Assembly (NCBI GenBank): GCA_905480545.1
Contig: CAJQQR010000070.1
Span: 1-40,903, forward strand
Direction: 5' to 3'
Source of the DNA: an uncultured Pirellulaceae bacterium
GTDB taxonomy: Bacteria > Planctomycetota > Planctomycetia > Pirellulales > Pirellulaceae
DNA length: 40,903 nt
This document shows positions 1 through 10,751 of the stretch, piece after piece. The notes below the pieces were generated by a model. It was not told the DNA's origin, did not search any database, and saw only the letters and a program-made list of their open reading frames with translations. Numbering within the stretch: position 1 is the first letter of the stretch; each line of letters begins with the position of its first letter. The position numbers and the translations under genes were made by a program.

Positions 1-410
1 TCAGCCTTGTAGAGCATCTTGTCGGTTTCGGACATCCCTGCCATTCGGATCGCTTCATCGTCATCGTCGTCGTCAAACTCCGACATGCTGATTTTTTCGC
101 CAGTCGTCAGATTGAAACCGCACTGCACGCACAAAATCGCAGTCGGAGAGATGCCTTCTCCACAGCTGGGACATGTTGGACCTGAGGTTGCTTCTTTGAC
201 ACCTTCTTCGGCGAGAAGATCTTCGAGGGGATTGTATTTCGGAACATCCTCGGCGGGTGCCAACGCAAAATCATCGAGCTGAGGATTAGCAATCGCCGCC
301 GCTGGAATCGTCAACGGATTTTGGCATTTTGGACAACGAACTTTTTTCCCCCCCAATTCGTCTTTGGCTTTAAATGATTGACCGCAACTGCAGGAAACTT
401 TGATTGGCAT
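1..410 (-). CDS. Zinc-ribbon protein, C-terminus beyond window edge
   Basis: A minus-strand reading frame opens at an ATG ending at 410 and runs off the left edge with no stop, 136 codons visible. The first residues (MPIKVSCSCGQSFKAKDELG) and a following CPKC pair form a CxC...CxxC zinc ribbon within the first 30 residues. A second CPSC...CVQC pair lies around residues 90-110, followed by a run of Asp (about residues 118-125). This double-ribbon start is common in planctomycete proteins that later carry membrane or unknown domains. The part that would reveal function is outside the window. It reads divergently from groES. Upstream DNA is AT-rich. Confidence 0.8.
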   Translation of the reverse strand, partial: MPIKVSCSCGQSFKAKDELGGKKVRCPKCQNPLTIPAAAIANPQLDDFALAPAEDVPKYNPLEDLLAEEGVKEATSGPTCPSCGEGISPTAILCVQCGFNLTTGEKISMSEFDDDDDDEAIRMAGMSETDKMLYKA

Positions 411-806
411 CGAATTGAATCGGCTAAAAAATGGGGATGGTCAATTGAAATCGCTTTGGACAGAGCGTTTATTTTTGCGAACCAGCTCAAAATGGAAAAG
501 GAGAAGCGATCCCTAATATAATATTCCCATTTTCCGAAATGCCAAATTGTCACAGGGTAAATCAGTGCTAAATTCGTCGAATTCAATGAGCCCGATCGTT
601 AGGATTCGTTTTCTCGTCCGCGATTCAGCAGGTAATTCGGTTTGGGGATGACTCAGATTGGATTCGAAAAGGCGGGAATTCGCGATGGATTCTCAAAATG
701 GCTCAATTGGCCCGATATTTGCCCTCTAATGCCCGAAATATAATTTCTTGCAAAATTGGCAGGGAAGATTCCCGCCATTCCATAGTTCACTTACACAAAC
801 CAACCC
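411..806. other. Intergenic region between zinc-ribbon gene and groES
   Basis: About 400 bases without a convincing gene, lying between two divergent genes, so promoters for both should sit here. A TATAAT hexamer and an imperfect inverted repeat lie close to groES. No CIRCE-type inverted repeat (TTAGCACTC-N9-GAGTGCTAA) was found by eye. Small open frames here have no family resemblance. Confidence 0.6.
739..777 (+). promoter_or_regulatory. Possible groES promoter -10 and 5' leader hairpin
   Basis: TATAAT at 739-744 is a good -10 hexamer. A start about 7 bases downstream would place an imperfect inverted repeat (757-777, arms TGGCaGGGA and TCCCGCCA, one bulged A) at the very 5' end of the mRNA. 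No clear -35 is seen at 17-base spacing. The hairpin could be an operator or an RNA thermosensor-like element; this is inference from position only. Confidence 0.35.
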
Positions 807-824
807 ATGGGAGTTGTCGATTTA

Positions 825-1148
825 ATGGCTACTGCTACAAAGTCAAAATCAAAGAAGAAACTAGGTGTTGAACCAATCGGCGAACGAATTTTGGTTCAAC
901 GGGATTCGTCGGAAGACACCACTGCAGGTGGAATCGTGCTTCCTGAGTCTGCAAAAGACAAGCCATCACAGGGAACTGTTTTGGCGTTAGGAACCGGTCG
1001 AATTCTTGCTGATGGAAGCCGCAGCGATTTCACGGTTGCAGTTGGTGACAAAGTTCTGTTTTCCACGTACGGTCCAGAAGAATTGAGCTTCGACGACGCT
1101 GATTACCTTCTCATGCGAGAAGACGACGTATTGGCGATCTTGGAATAG
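825..1148 (+). CDS. groES: Co-chaperonin GroES
   Basis: GroES forms the seven-subunit lid of the GroEL folding chamber in the cytoplasm. The protein starts MATATKSKSKKKLGVEPIGE and carries the mobile-loop residues GGIVLP that dock onto GroEL, then the usual beta-barrel with KVLFSTYG and a C-terminal LLMREDDVLAI. I chose the ATG at 825 because GGGAG lies 11 bases upstream and because planctomycete homologues, as I recall them, start with this Lys-rich leader. An in-frame ATG at 807 would add six residues (MGVVDL). The gene is 107 codons long, slightly longer than enterobacterial GroES owing to the Lys-rich N-terminus. groEL follows after about 160 bases, as in a standard groESL operon. Confidence 0.95.
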   Translation: MATATKSKSKKKLGVEPIGERILVQRDSSEDTTAGGIVLPESAKDKPSQGTVLALGTGRILADGSRSDFTVAVGDKVLFSTYGPEELSFDDADYLLMREDDVLAILE

Positions 1149-1209
1149 TCTGATTCGCACAATGAATCATGAGTGGTGAATCATTGGCAGTGAACGAGGT
1201 TCCTAGTAA

Positions 1210-2925
<1,716 letters not shown>

Positions 2926-2957
2926 ACAATGCTGTCTGTTCTCATTCGATTGATACG

Positions 2958-2991
2958 AAAAAACGCTCGTCATTTTTGGCGGGCGTTTTTT
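2958..2991 (+). terminator. Rho-independent terminator of groESL
   Basis: A 12-bp stem (2958-2969 with 2980-2991, one T-G pair) ends in TTTTTT and lies 33 bases after the groEL stop. The A-run on the left arm makes the hairpin potentially usable from both sides. Confidence 0.85.
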
Positions 2992-3264
2992 AATGCCGTG
3001 AGTTGAAGTTTCACCAAGAGTTTTTGTGATTCAAACGATTCCGAAAGGTGTTTCGATCGTTTATCATTAACCAGCGAGGGAATGAGTTTTTGGTGACGAC
3101 AAAGCTGACTTGATGCTCCCCCACTATCGAAAATTTTACGAGATCGAGATGTTAACACTTGATTTTCTGGTCTCCAATTCCCATAACGCAATGCGGGTTT
3201 CTTTCTTTTGAATTAGAAATCTGCATTTTTTCATCACTTTAATAAAATAGAAAAGACACCGACC
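2992..3264. other. Leader region between groEL terminator and xylA
   Basis: About 270 AT-rich bases with no gene that I can support. The xylA promoter should be here. I see no clear operator palindrome of the XylR type. Short open frames on the minus strand have no recognisable family. Confidence 0.5.
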
Positions 3265-4581
3265 GTGGCAGCATTTCCCGATATCCCCAAGGTTCAATAC
3301 GAAGGTCCTGACTCCAACAATCCTCTGGCATTCCGCTGGTACAATCCAGAGGAAGTTGTTGAAGGTAAAACGATGAAGGAGCATTTGCGCTTTACGATTT
3401 GTTACTGGCATACGTTCCGAGGCAACGGAAGCGATCCTTTCGGAGCCGGAACAATGCAGCGTCCTTGGGACGACGGTAGTGAAAGTGTTGAGAATGCATG
3501 TAGTCGTGTACCTGTTGCGTTCGAACTGTTTGAGAAACTGGGTGTTCCTTATTACGCTTTTCACGACCGGGACGTAGCGCCCGAAGGTGGCTCGTTGTCA
3601 GAAACGAATTCGAATTTTGAGGCCGTTGCAAAAGTCTTGAAATCGGAACAGGAACGAACCGGCATCAAGTTGCTATGGGGCACGGCAAACATGTTCAGTC
3701 ACCCCCGCTTTATGCATGGCGCGGCAACAACTTGTAATGCTGATGTGTACGCATACTGCGGTGCTCAGGTGAAAAAAGCACTGGAGGTTACGCATGAATT
3801 AGGGGGCGAGAATTACGTGTTTTGGGGCGGGCGTGAAGGATATCAGAACCTTTACAACACCGACATGAAGCGTGAGCTCGATCATTTGGCGAAGTTTTTC
3901 CATATGGCGGTAGACTATGCAAAGGAAATCGGCTTTACCGGTCAATTCTTGATCGAACCCAAACCAAAGGAACCGACCAAGCATCAATACGATTCGGATG
4001 CTGCGGCTTGTTTGAATTTTCTGCGGGCTTATGACTTGATGGGGCATTTTAAGCTGAACATCGAAACCAACCATGCAACATTGGCTGGACACACGATGAT
4101 GCATGAGTTGGAGTATGCGGGCATGCAGGGTGGACTGGGATCGATCGACGCAAACACAGGTGATTTGATGTTGGGATGGGATACCGACCAGTTTCCAACC
4201 GACTATTACCTCTGTACGCAAATTATGCTGGTTCTACTGAAGTATGGGATTGCTCCCGGCGGTGTGAACTTTGATGCCAAAGTCCGTCGAGAGAGTTTTG
4301 AACCCATTGATTTGTTCTACGCTCATATTGGTGGAATGGATGCTTTTGCTAAAGGTTTAAAAGTTGCGGCGGCTATTCGCGCCGACAACGCGTTGGATGG
4401 TTTCGTTGCCGATCGATATTCGTCATTTGATGAAGGAATAGGTAAGCAGATTGAAAATGGCGAAGTCGGTTTTAAAGAGCTTGAAGCATATATGCTTGAA
4501 AAGGGTGACGTTGATCCGAACAAGAGCGGTCGGCAAGAGTTCTTGGAAAATGTTGTCAATCGTTATATGGACAAGTCATAA
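3265..4581 (+). CDS. xylA: Xylose isomerase
   Basis: Cytoplasmic TIM-barrel enzyme converting D-xylose to D-xylulose (and glucose to fructose) using two divalent metals. The 438-residue length is normal for the long (class II) xylose isomerases. Family motifs are complete: [10 protein letters not shown] with His100 and Asp103 as the catalytic pair, [33 protein letters not shown] and the metal-binding [20 protein letters not shown]. The start is a GTG with only a weak AGAAAAGA upstream; the N-terminal [12 protein letters not shown] supports it. No xylulokinase or transporter gene is adjacent, so the gene stands alone between two terminators. Its neighbour downstream is another sugar-isomerase-like TIM barrel. 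Confidence 0.97.
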   Translation: MAAFPDIPKVQYEGPDSNNPLAFRWYNPEEVVEGKTMKEHLRFTICYWHTFRGNGSDPFGAGTMQRPWDDGSESVENACSRVPVAFELFEKLGVPYYAFHDRDVAPEGGSLSETNSNFEAVAKVLKSEQERTGIKLLWGTANMFSHPRFMHGAATTCNADVYAYCGAQVKKALEVTHELGGENYVFWGGREGYQNLYNTDMKRELDHLAKFFHMAVDYAKEIGFTGQFLIEPKPKEPTKHQYDSDAAACLNFLRAYDLMGHFKLNIETNHATLAGHTMMHELEYAGMQGGLGSIDANTGDLMLGWDTDQFPTDYYLCTQIMLVLLKYGIAPGGVNFDAKVRRESFEPIDLFYAHIGGMDAFAKGLKVAAAIRADNALDGFVADRYSSFDEGIGKQIENGEVGFKELEAYMLEKGDVDPNKSGRQEFLENVVNRYMDKS

Positions 4582-4605
4582 GCTGTAAGTCGCGACGCGA
4601 AAGAA

Positions 4606-4650
4606 AGGCTGGTCCCCCTCGCTGCCTTGTTCGGGGACCCGCCTGTTTTT
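4606..4650 (+). terminator. Rho-independent terminator of xylA
   Basis: A 12-bp stem with one mismatch (4606-4617 with 4633-4644, core GGTCCCC/GGGGACC) followed by GTTTTTC, 24 bases after the xylA stop. Confidence 0.8.
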
Positions 4651-4731
4651 CTTGACTGGCAGCCTCACTGGCCGTTTTGAATGAATCTCTTCGGCAACTT
4701 CGTTGCTTCATTTTTTTGCAAGTCAGCCCAA

Positions 4732-4845
4732 ATGAATCGTCGAAACGTACTAAAAGTTGCTGTAGCAACTGCCGCAACCCTATTGTCCGAATCGCATAAT
4801 GTTTTTGCGACAGCGGACTCTAACGCCCCTAGTGCAGTAGACTAG
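4732..4845 (+). pseudogene. Orphaned Tat signal peptide of the isomerase gene
   Basis: An ATG at 4732 opens a 37-codon frame, MNRRNVLKVAVATAATLL followed by an Ala-rich stretch to AVD, ending in TAG at 4843-4845. The twin-arginine pattern NRRNVLK plus a hydrophobic stretch is a Tat signal peptide. The frame is exactly in register with the isomerase-like gene that starts at 4855, so with a sense codon in place of TAG the two would form one exported protein of 326 residues. Tat-leader versions of this family are common in planctomycetes. The simplest reading is a nonsense mutation that separated leader from enzyme. Confidence 0.7.
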
Positions 4846-4854
4846 AAATTTAAA

Positions 4855-5712
4855 ATGGCGTTTGCGCCCCATCCCGGTATGTTTAAAGCTTCGGGTGGAA
4901 AAGATGTCTTGGATCAAATCCGATTCGCTCACGATCAAGGTTTCACGGCATGGGAGCACAATCCAATGCCAAATGAAACTCCCGAATTGCAAAAGCAGAT
5001 CGGTGATTTACTCGAGAAGCTTGATATGAAAATGGGCGTCTTTGTTGCGTACGCTGATTTCGAACGACCGACATTTGCTGTCAAGAAAGAGGAGTACCGT
5101 GATGAAGTGCTTGCGAAAGTCAAGGCATCAATTGAAATTGCGAAACGATGCCGAGCAAGTTTTGTCACTGTCGTTCCGGGAACCGTCGATCAGCAATTCA
5201 AGGATTCCGACAACTGGAACAAGTACGGCGGTAGGAGGTTGGCGGATGGTTATCAACTGGCAAACGTTATAGAGTTGTTGCGAGAATGCTCATCGATTCT
5301 AGAGCCTCAGGAAATCACGATGGTTTTGGAGCCTCTGAATTGGAAGACCAATCATGGTGGCGTCTTTTTACAACGATCTGATCAAGCGTACGCTCTTTGC
5401 AAAGCGGTCGATAGTCCATCCTGCAAAATCCTTTTCGACATCTACCATCAGCAAATTACCGAAGGAAACCTGATCCAGAACATTGATCAATCTTGGGCTG
5501 AGATCGCCTATTTTCAATCGGGAGACAATCCGGGGCGAAAAGAGCCGGGAACAGGCGAGATCAACTACAAAAGAGTCTTTCAGCACATCGCTGATAAGTC
5601 AGCCAAAGACAAAAGAAAGATGATCGTTGGTATGGAGCATGGTAATTCGAAGCGAGGCAAAGAAGGTGAAGCCGCGGTGATTGCTGCCTACCGAAAAGTC
5701 GATGCAACGTAG
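4855..5712 (+). CDS. Hydroxypyruvate isomerase-like TIM-barrel protein (leaderless)
   Basis: A 285-residue AP endonuclease 2-type TIM barrel related to hydroxypyruvate isomerase and other sugar isomerases or epimerases. Family marks are FAPHPGMF at the start, LEPLNWKTNHGG with the metal Glu, FDIYHQQ with the metal Asp, and the Hyi signature NPGRKEPGTGEINY, then GMEHGNS. The ATG at 4855 is the first start after an in-frame TAG; nine bases separate stop and start and there is no Shine-Dalgarno sequence, so expression would need reinitiation or readthrough. If translated from here the enzyme stays in the cytoplasm, unlike Tat-exported relatives. The barrel itself shows no damage. Substrate is unknown; proximity to xylA hints at sugar metabolism but the two are separated by a terminator. 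Confidence 0.8.
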   Translation: MAFAPHPGMFKASGGKDVLDQIRFAHDQGFTAWEHNPMPNETPELQKQIGDLLEKLDMKMGVFVAYADFERPTFAVKKEEYRDEVLAKVKASIEIAKRCRASFVTVVPGTVDQQFKDSDNWNKYGGRRLADGYQLANVIELLRECSSILEPQEITMVLEPLNWKTNHGGVFLQRSDQAYALCKAVDSPSCKILFDIYHQQITEGNLIQNIDQSWAEIAYFQSGDNPGRKEPGTGEINYKRVFQHIADKSAKDKRKMIVGMEHGNSKRGKEGEAAVIAAYRKVDAT

Positions 5713-5754
5713 TTTGGCTGGTGAGCCTGAATTCTGCTTCGGAACTTCATGTGA

Positions 5755-6408
5755 TTAGAATTCGTAGCCGAACCGACTTAAATCTTCAGCATAATACTCT
5801 GATGCTGTTTGTTTGGTGGCTGCGTTAAAGTACTGACGATAATCAGTGCGGGAGGTCCTGTTCCAATGCGGAAGCTTGCCGGAAAGGTTCAGTTGATCAC
5901 AGATCTCCTTGAAGTCCCGTTCAATCGATTCGAATCGACCAATGAAATTCGCTTGGTCAACGCAGTTAAAAGGGTGGGTTTGTGGTATCGCGTGGTGCCG
6001 TAATTTAACTTCGAATTTGTCACGTTTAGGAAGATCAAACGGTATCGATTCATCCATTGCGATTTCAAGGAAGTGCTCCAGCGTCAGATTGGGATTGCCA
6101 TCTTCCGGGTACTTCCAAACGCTTTCTTCCATGCCTTTGGTGAACATTTTCCATGCGGATATGAGCCGATCATAAGGGTTACGCACAAACGCGAATCGGA
6201 AGTATTGCATCCACTCTTCTGGAATCGAACCTTGAACAGGGCCTTCATATTCTCCGTTAAAAAATCCCCGTCGAATGGAGGCTCCTGCGTTTTTCGGAAT
6301 ATGAATCAATACACATTTGGCTTTAGGGAAAAGGAATGCAGCCACCGAAATGCTCGCTAGGGAAAAAATGATGTGGAGGATTGGTTTTAAAACCGTATAA
6401 CAACTCAA
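5755..6408 (-). CDS. Sulfotransferase family 2-like protein
   Basis: A P-loop-like sulfotransferase that would move a sulfo group from PAPS to a carbohydrate. VLIHIPKNAGASIRRG is the 5'-phosphosulfate loop and FAFVRNPYDRLISAW the 3'-phosphate site, in the order and spacing of the Sulfotransfer_2 (carbohydrate sulfotransferase) family. As drawn the protein has 217 residues with a hydrophobic N-terminus (about 10-27). An in-frame GTG at 6345 would give MAAFLFPKAKCVLIHIPK, which looks more like a normal family start, so the membrane segment may be an artefact. It lies downstream of, and in the same direction as, a second unrelated sulfotransferase with a gap of 45 bases, so the two may be co-transcribed. 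Confidence 0.8.
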   Translation of the reverse strand: MSCYTVLKPILHIIFSLASISVAAFLFPKAKCVLIHIPKNAGASIRRGFFNGEYEGPVQGSIPEEWMQYFRFAFVRNPYDRLISAWKMFTKGMEESVWKYPEDGNPNLTLEHFLEIAMDESIPFDLPKRDKFEVKLRHHAIPQTHPFNCVDQANFIGRFESIERDFKEICDQLNLSGKLPHWNRTSRTDYRQYFNAATKQTASEYYAEDLSRFGYEF

Positions 6409-6453
6409 TGCGTTTTTGTTTGCCGATTCGATCAGTCAATGGGTCGGTGAGGA

Positions 6454-7389
6454 TCACTGATCTGCGAATGAAAGCTCCTCGGGAAGCTGTTCGAACCACT
6501 TCGGATCTGATTCATAGCCGGTACTCAGCAGTTGATCACCGGCAATCGAGTGAAAAATGCGGCCGTCGATGCGACTGAAGTAGTTTTTCCAATCACCTCT
6601 GATGCCTTTTCTGGCCTTTGCAGTGGGGATCATGTCACCGGATTCTCGTCCCGTTACTTTTTTGAACGTCGTTTTTTCCGCTGCGGATTTCGCAATCTCT
6701 GTATCGTCAGCAACATTTAATAGTTTAAAGATCTTGCACAACGCATTGGGTTGGTCGTCAAGCATGTCCTCATACTTGATCATCAGAGACGGGGCTTCAT
6801 CTTCGAAGATTTGGACGGTCTCTTTCCAGTTTTGGGCCCATTTGCAAATTGCATCATGGTCAAAAAAACGCCTTAGTCGAAGCCCTTTTTTCTGTTTGTG
6901 GAAGAACTGGTATCTATCGGTACCGTGACTATCTTTCAATATCCAATCGAACGTTCCGCTTGTAAGCACATCACGGCCGTCACGAATCAGCTGAATGATA
7001 CTTGCGTCGGGAAAGAATTTTTTTACTTGTCGCATAACGTCTTTGGACGTTCCCGGGTAGGGCGTGATTTTGTCGACAATCAGTTTTTTGTCCGATCGCC
7101 CTGAGCCAAATCGAACGATGGAATTTGTTAATGTCCGTTGGAATTGATTGATAAATTGTGATCGAGACAAACCGAGCTCTGAGTGAAAGTAGTGTCCCGC
7201 AAAGGATTCAATGAACGCCTCCAGCGTGATCCTTGGTGACGAGGTTCCGTCATTGTTTTGCCAGATCTCGCTGAAATTGCCAAACAGCCGATGTTCGGTC
7301 GAAAAAATCTCCGGATGGTGATTTAGTGCGTTGGTCAACCAGGTCGAGCCGGAACGAGGTGCACTGATCACAAAGTGAATGTCTGACAT
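6454..7389 (-). CDS. PAPS-dependent sulfotransferase
   Basis: A 311-residue sulfotransferase of the Sulfotransfer_1/3 type. ISAPRSGSTWL at residues 8-18 is the 5'-phosphosulfate loop; LIRDGRDVLTSG is the 3'-phosphate site; RKGIRGDWKNYF near residue 265 is the typical C-terminal PAPS-binding element. The ATG ending at 7389 places the loop at the very N-terminus, as usual. The acceptor cannot be deduced; in planctomycetes such genes are often linked to polysaccharide or surface glycan sulfation (family knowledge). It probably leads a two-gene unit with the following sulfotransferase. It has no signal peptide, so it acts in the cytoplasm. Confidence 0.9.
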   Translation of the reverse strand: MSDIHFVISAPRSGSTWLTNALNHHPEIFSTEHRLFGNFSEIWQNNDGTSSPRITLEAFIESFAGHYFHSELGLSRSQFINQFQRTLTNSIVRFGSGRSDKKLIVDKITPYPGTSKDVMRQVKKFFPDASIIQLIRDGRDVLTSGTFDWILKDSHGTDRYQFFHKQKKGLRLRRFFDHDAICKWAQNWKETVQIFEDEAPSLMIKYEDMLDDQPNALCKIFKLLNVADDTEIAKSAAEKTTFKKVTGRESGDMIPTAKARKGIRGDWKNYFSRIDGRIFHSIAGDQLLSTGYESDPKWFEQLPEELSFADQ

Positions 7390-7530
7390 ACGCCACCAAA
7401 GTAAATTGAAAACCGATGTTTAGGTTCCAATTTATTCGCTTTGGGCTACGTGGGGAACGGGCGGGATACAAGGTGATCGAAATGTTAGCTTCAACGACTA
7501 AGCAATCCGACCTGCAGATCCTTAACTTAT

Positions 7531-10500
7531 TTATTCTTCAGGCGGGACGAATCCACGTCGCATTGTGTTTTCAGTAATGGTACGTGGTAAAACGAATTGC
7601 AATAAATAATCGTGTCCCCCCGCTTTACTCCCGATGCCCGACATTTTGAATCCACCAAACGGTTGTCGAGCGACCACTGCCCCAGTGATGCTACGATTCA
7701 AATAAATGTTGCCCACCATCAACTCGCGGCGAACGCGGTCGAGGACTTCGGGACTGCGAGAGAAAATTCCGCCGGTTAAACCGTATTCGGTGTTGTTGGC
7801 GACTTGGATTGCCTCATCAAGATCTTTGACTTTGATGACCGCGAGAACCGGACCAAAAATTTCCTCTTGAGCGATTTTTGCATCAGGTGAGATATCGGCG
7901 AATACGGATGGCGGAACGAAGTATCCGTGGGCTGCATGTTTCGAAACGTCCAACGAGACCACTTCGCGTCCTTCTGTCTTTCCAAGCTCCACGTAAGAAA
8001 GGATTTTCCTTTGCGCGTCTTTGTCAACGACGGGGCCAACGATTGTGCCTGGCTCGTCAGCCGGACCGACAATCAAACTCTTTACTGATTCGGCAAGTCG
8101 TTCGACAAACGAATCGTACACATTTTCAAGAACAATAACCCGGCTGCACGCCGAGCATTTTTGCCCCTGAAAACCGAACGCTGAATATACGGTTCCCAAA
8201 ACGGCTTCGTCCAGATCGGCGTCAATGTCGACAATGATCGAGTTTTTGCCACCCATTTCTGCGATCACTTTTTTGACCATCGGTACCCCATGGGCCGAAA
8301 CCTCGGCCGCTTTTGCGTTGATCGCCAAACCGACTTGGCGTGATCCGGTGAACACAATCAGTGAAACATCAGGATGCTCAACAAGACGGGCACCGGCTGA
8401 TTCGCCATAGCCTGGAACAAAATTAGCAACACCGTCTGGCAAAGAGATCTTTTCAAGGATCTCCATCAATTTCGCCGCAATCACCGACGATTGTTCGGCC
8501 GGTTTCAGCAGAACGGTGTTCCCCGTCGCGATTCCAGCTGCGGCCATACCGGTTAAAATCGCCAATGGAAAATTCCAGGGTGCGATGACGCCAACTATCC
8601 CACGTGGCAGATACTCAAACCGATTTTCTTCGCCCGGGACGTCCGCTCCGCTGACCGCGTCCATTTCAATCGCTTTTTCTGCATAGAAATCGAGGAAGTC
8701 AATGGCTTCGCAGACGTCATTAGTCGCTTCACGCCACGGTTTTCCGCATTCATAAACGATGATCGCTGATAATTCGAAGAACTGAGTCCGCATTTCGTCA
8801 GCGGCCTTGTGAAGAAAATCAGCCCGCTCCACCGCAGTGGTTCGCGACCACGTTTTGAACGCTTCTTTTGCTGCAGCCACTGCCTGGTCAACGTGAGCAG
8901 CGGTTGCAATCGATACCTTGCCGACAATTTCGGAAGATTTTGATGGATTAACCGACTCAATTAACTCGGAGGTCGTGATCTTCTCACCGCCGATGACCAA
9001 AGGAAAGGTTCCACCAAAGTCCTGCCGCACTTTGGTTAACGCGTTCGTCATCGCAGCACGTTTTTCCTCCAAAGCAAAATCAACAGGAGGTTCGTTTTTG
9101 AAAGTTGCTTTCATCGTTTTGTTGGATTCCGATTTTGATGACGATTCTTCGATGTGTTTGGAGTCAATTGACGTGGTATCAGGGGTTTGAGCCCTAATGG
9201 CGGTACTGCGTTTTGGCATCGACATGATTCGGTCGACATCAACATTCGATGATGAGCCTACCCGGAGAAAGGAATCATTCGCTGTGTTCTCAAGTAGGCG
9301 TCGAACGAGGTAGGCCATTCCCGGAATCAACTGACCATAGGGCATGTAAACGCGAAGGCGATGTCCTCGATCTACCAGCGCTTTTTTCTCTGCATCCGCC
9401 ATTCCATAGAGCATTTGTATTTCGAACGAACCGGGTGGCATCTTGAGCTGTTCTGCCACGGCGAGTCCGTGCGCTATCGAACGCAGGTTATGCGAGCCAA
9501 AAGCTGGCCTCAAATACTCATGGTTTTGCATGATGAAACGGATTTGCGCTTCGTAGTTTGCATCAGACTGCCACTTTTCCTGATAGACGGGTACTGGCCA
9601 ACCCTCTGCTTGAGCATGCGCCGTTTCGTAGTCCCAGTAGGCGCCCTTTACCAGTCGCACCCAAACCGGCGTACCGCGTTTCTTGGCCCAGTCGCGTAGC
9701 TGAACGAAGTCATGTCCCGAGTCCTTTAAATAGCACTGGATGACGATCCCAATATCCGATCGGTCGCGAAATTCGGGTTCGTTTAATATTTTTTTGAAGA
9801 TATAAAGCGTAAGATCTTTCTTCTCGTAAGATTCCATATCGACGTTGATAAACGCTCTTTGATCTTTGGCGACACGGAGTAAATCTCGCAAGCGTTCGCC
9901 GACTCGTTCTGCCACTCCGTCGAAATCTATGGGATCAAAATGGGGATCAAGCGCCGATAGTTTTACCGACAGGTTCGTTCGCGGGATCCGTCCATTGGCA
10001 TCAAAGTCGATAATGTTATCGTCTTTCCAGGTGTTGACCTCGGGCGCGACTTCCAACAAAAGCGTCTTATACGCTTCGAAGTATCCGTCGGCTTCGATTT
10101 GACTTGCGACCGCTTCGCCTAAAATGTCCAACGTAAATCCGCGTCCAAGTTTTCGTTCTGCTTTTGCAGATGCGATCACTTCCTTTGCATTGGTGCCAGC
10201 GATAAACTTTTTTGCAAAATTCGACGCACCCATCTTAGCAACGTTCGCAACGATCGACCGAGTTGGCGAAGACTTTGCAAACAGATTGAGTCCTAGCTTC
10301 AGAAACCATGGCAGAGCATGAGATGCTTGGCCGAGGTATTGTCGCAAGTGTTGGACGATCAGGTCGTTTGTGGTCAACATGGGCAGCACGTCGACGAAAC
10401 GAAAGAGTTGAACCTTGAGTTGTTCGTCTTTCATCGACCAGTCCATGATTCGGTCGTCCCACCAACGACGTTGAAAGAACCACGGGTTGCTTCGGGATAA

Positions 10501-10611
10501 CCGGGAAAAAATATTCTTCCCGATTTCCTTTGTATGCGCGTTTACGGTTGCGAGCACTTCCTGCGAGAATTCTTCCGCGGAAGAGATTGTAGATTCAGCG
10601 ACAGTTGACAA
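7531..10611 (-). CDS. putA: Bifunctional proline dehydrogenase / P5C dehydrogenase
   Basis: Oxidises proline to glutamate in two steps: an FAD proline dehydrogenase barrel and an NAD aldehyde dehydrogenase on one chain. The PRODH half (about 100-450) shows VKLSALDPHFDP, WVRLVKGAYWDYE and the FAD/substrate region GSHNLRSIAHG. A low-complexity Ser/Thr/Lys linker (about 465-510) leads to the ALDH half with GVIAPWNFPLAI, IAEMGGKN and the nucleophile Cys819 in GFQGQKCSACSR, then EEIFGPV. At 1026 residues it is a short-type PutA: no ribbon-helix-helix DNA-binding domain and no extended C-terminus, so it should not repress its own gene. The start is TTG at 10611 with no strong Shine-Dalgarno; the next ATG would remove part of the N-terminal arm. 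No proline transporter is adjacent. Confidence 0.95.
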   Translation of the reverse strand: MSTVAESTISSAEEFSQEVLATVNAHTKEIGKNIFSRLSRSNPWFFQRRWWDDRIMDWSMKDEQLKVQLFRFVDVLPMLTTNDLIVQHLRQYLGQASHALPWFLKLGLNLFAKSSPTRSIVANVAKMGASNFAKKFIAGTNAKEVIASAKAERKLGRGFTLDILGEAVASQIEADGYFEAYKTLLLEVAPEVNTWKDDNIIDFDANGRIPRTNLSVKLSALDPHFDPIDFDGVAERVGERLRDLLRVAKDQRAFINVDMESYEKKDLTLYIFKKILNEPEFRDRSDIGIVIQCYLKDSGHDFVQLRDWAKKRGTPVWVRLVKGAYWDYETAHAQAEGWPVPVYQEKWQSDANYEAQIRFIMQNHEYLRPAFGSHNLRSIAHGLAVAEQLKMPPGSFEIQMLYGMADAEKKALVDRGHRLRVYMPYGQLIPGMAYLVRRLLENTANDSFLRVGSSSNVDVDRIMSMPKRSTAIRAQTPDTTSIDSKHIEESSSKSESNKTMKATFKNEPPVDFALEEKRAAMTNALTKVRQDFGGTFPLVIGGEKITTSELIESVNPSKSSEIVGKVSIATAAHVDQAVAAAKEAFKTWSRTTAVERADFLHKAADEMRTQFFELSAIIVYECGKPWREATNDVCEAIDFLDFYAEKAIEMDAVSGADVPGEENRFEYLPRGIVGVIAPWNFPLAILTGMAAAGIATGNTVLLKPAEQSSVIAAKLMEILEKISLPDGVANFVPGYGESAGARLVEHPDVSLIVFTGSRQVGLAINAKAAEVSAHGVPMVKKVIAEMGGKNSIIVDIDADLDEAVLGTVYSAFGFQGQKCSACSRVIVLENVYDSFVERLAESVKSLIVGPADEPGTIVGPVVDKDAQRKILSYVELGKTEGREVVSLDVSKHAAHGYFVPPSVFADISPDAKIAQEEIFGPVLAVIKVKDLDEAIQVANNTEYGLTGGIFSRSPEVLDRVRRELMVGNIYLNRSITGAVVARQPFGGFKMSGIGSKAGGHDYLLQFVLPRTITENTMRRGFVPPEE

Positions 10612-10751
10612 TTTTTGTAAGAATCCAAAACGCGAGTTTTAAAGGTTGAACAAAATAACTGATCCAGATTATCAACGGATTTTCGTTTTGTAAAACGGAA
10701 AAAAATACAAAATTCGCCAACTGGATAGTCAACGCAAATGAGGCGATTGCC

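Noticed and set aside
601-806. CIRCE heat-shock operator
   Set aside because: No TTAGCACTC/GAGTGCTAA pair was found in the groES upstream region.
4843-4845. TAG as pyrrolysine or other recoding site
   Set aside because: All other recognisable genes end normally or are typical, no recoding structure is visible around the TAG, and a restart codon follows nine bases later; nonsense mutation is simpler.
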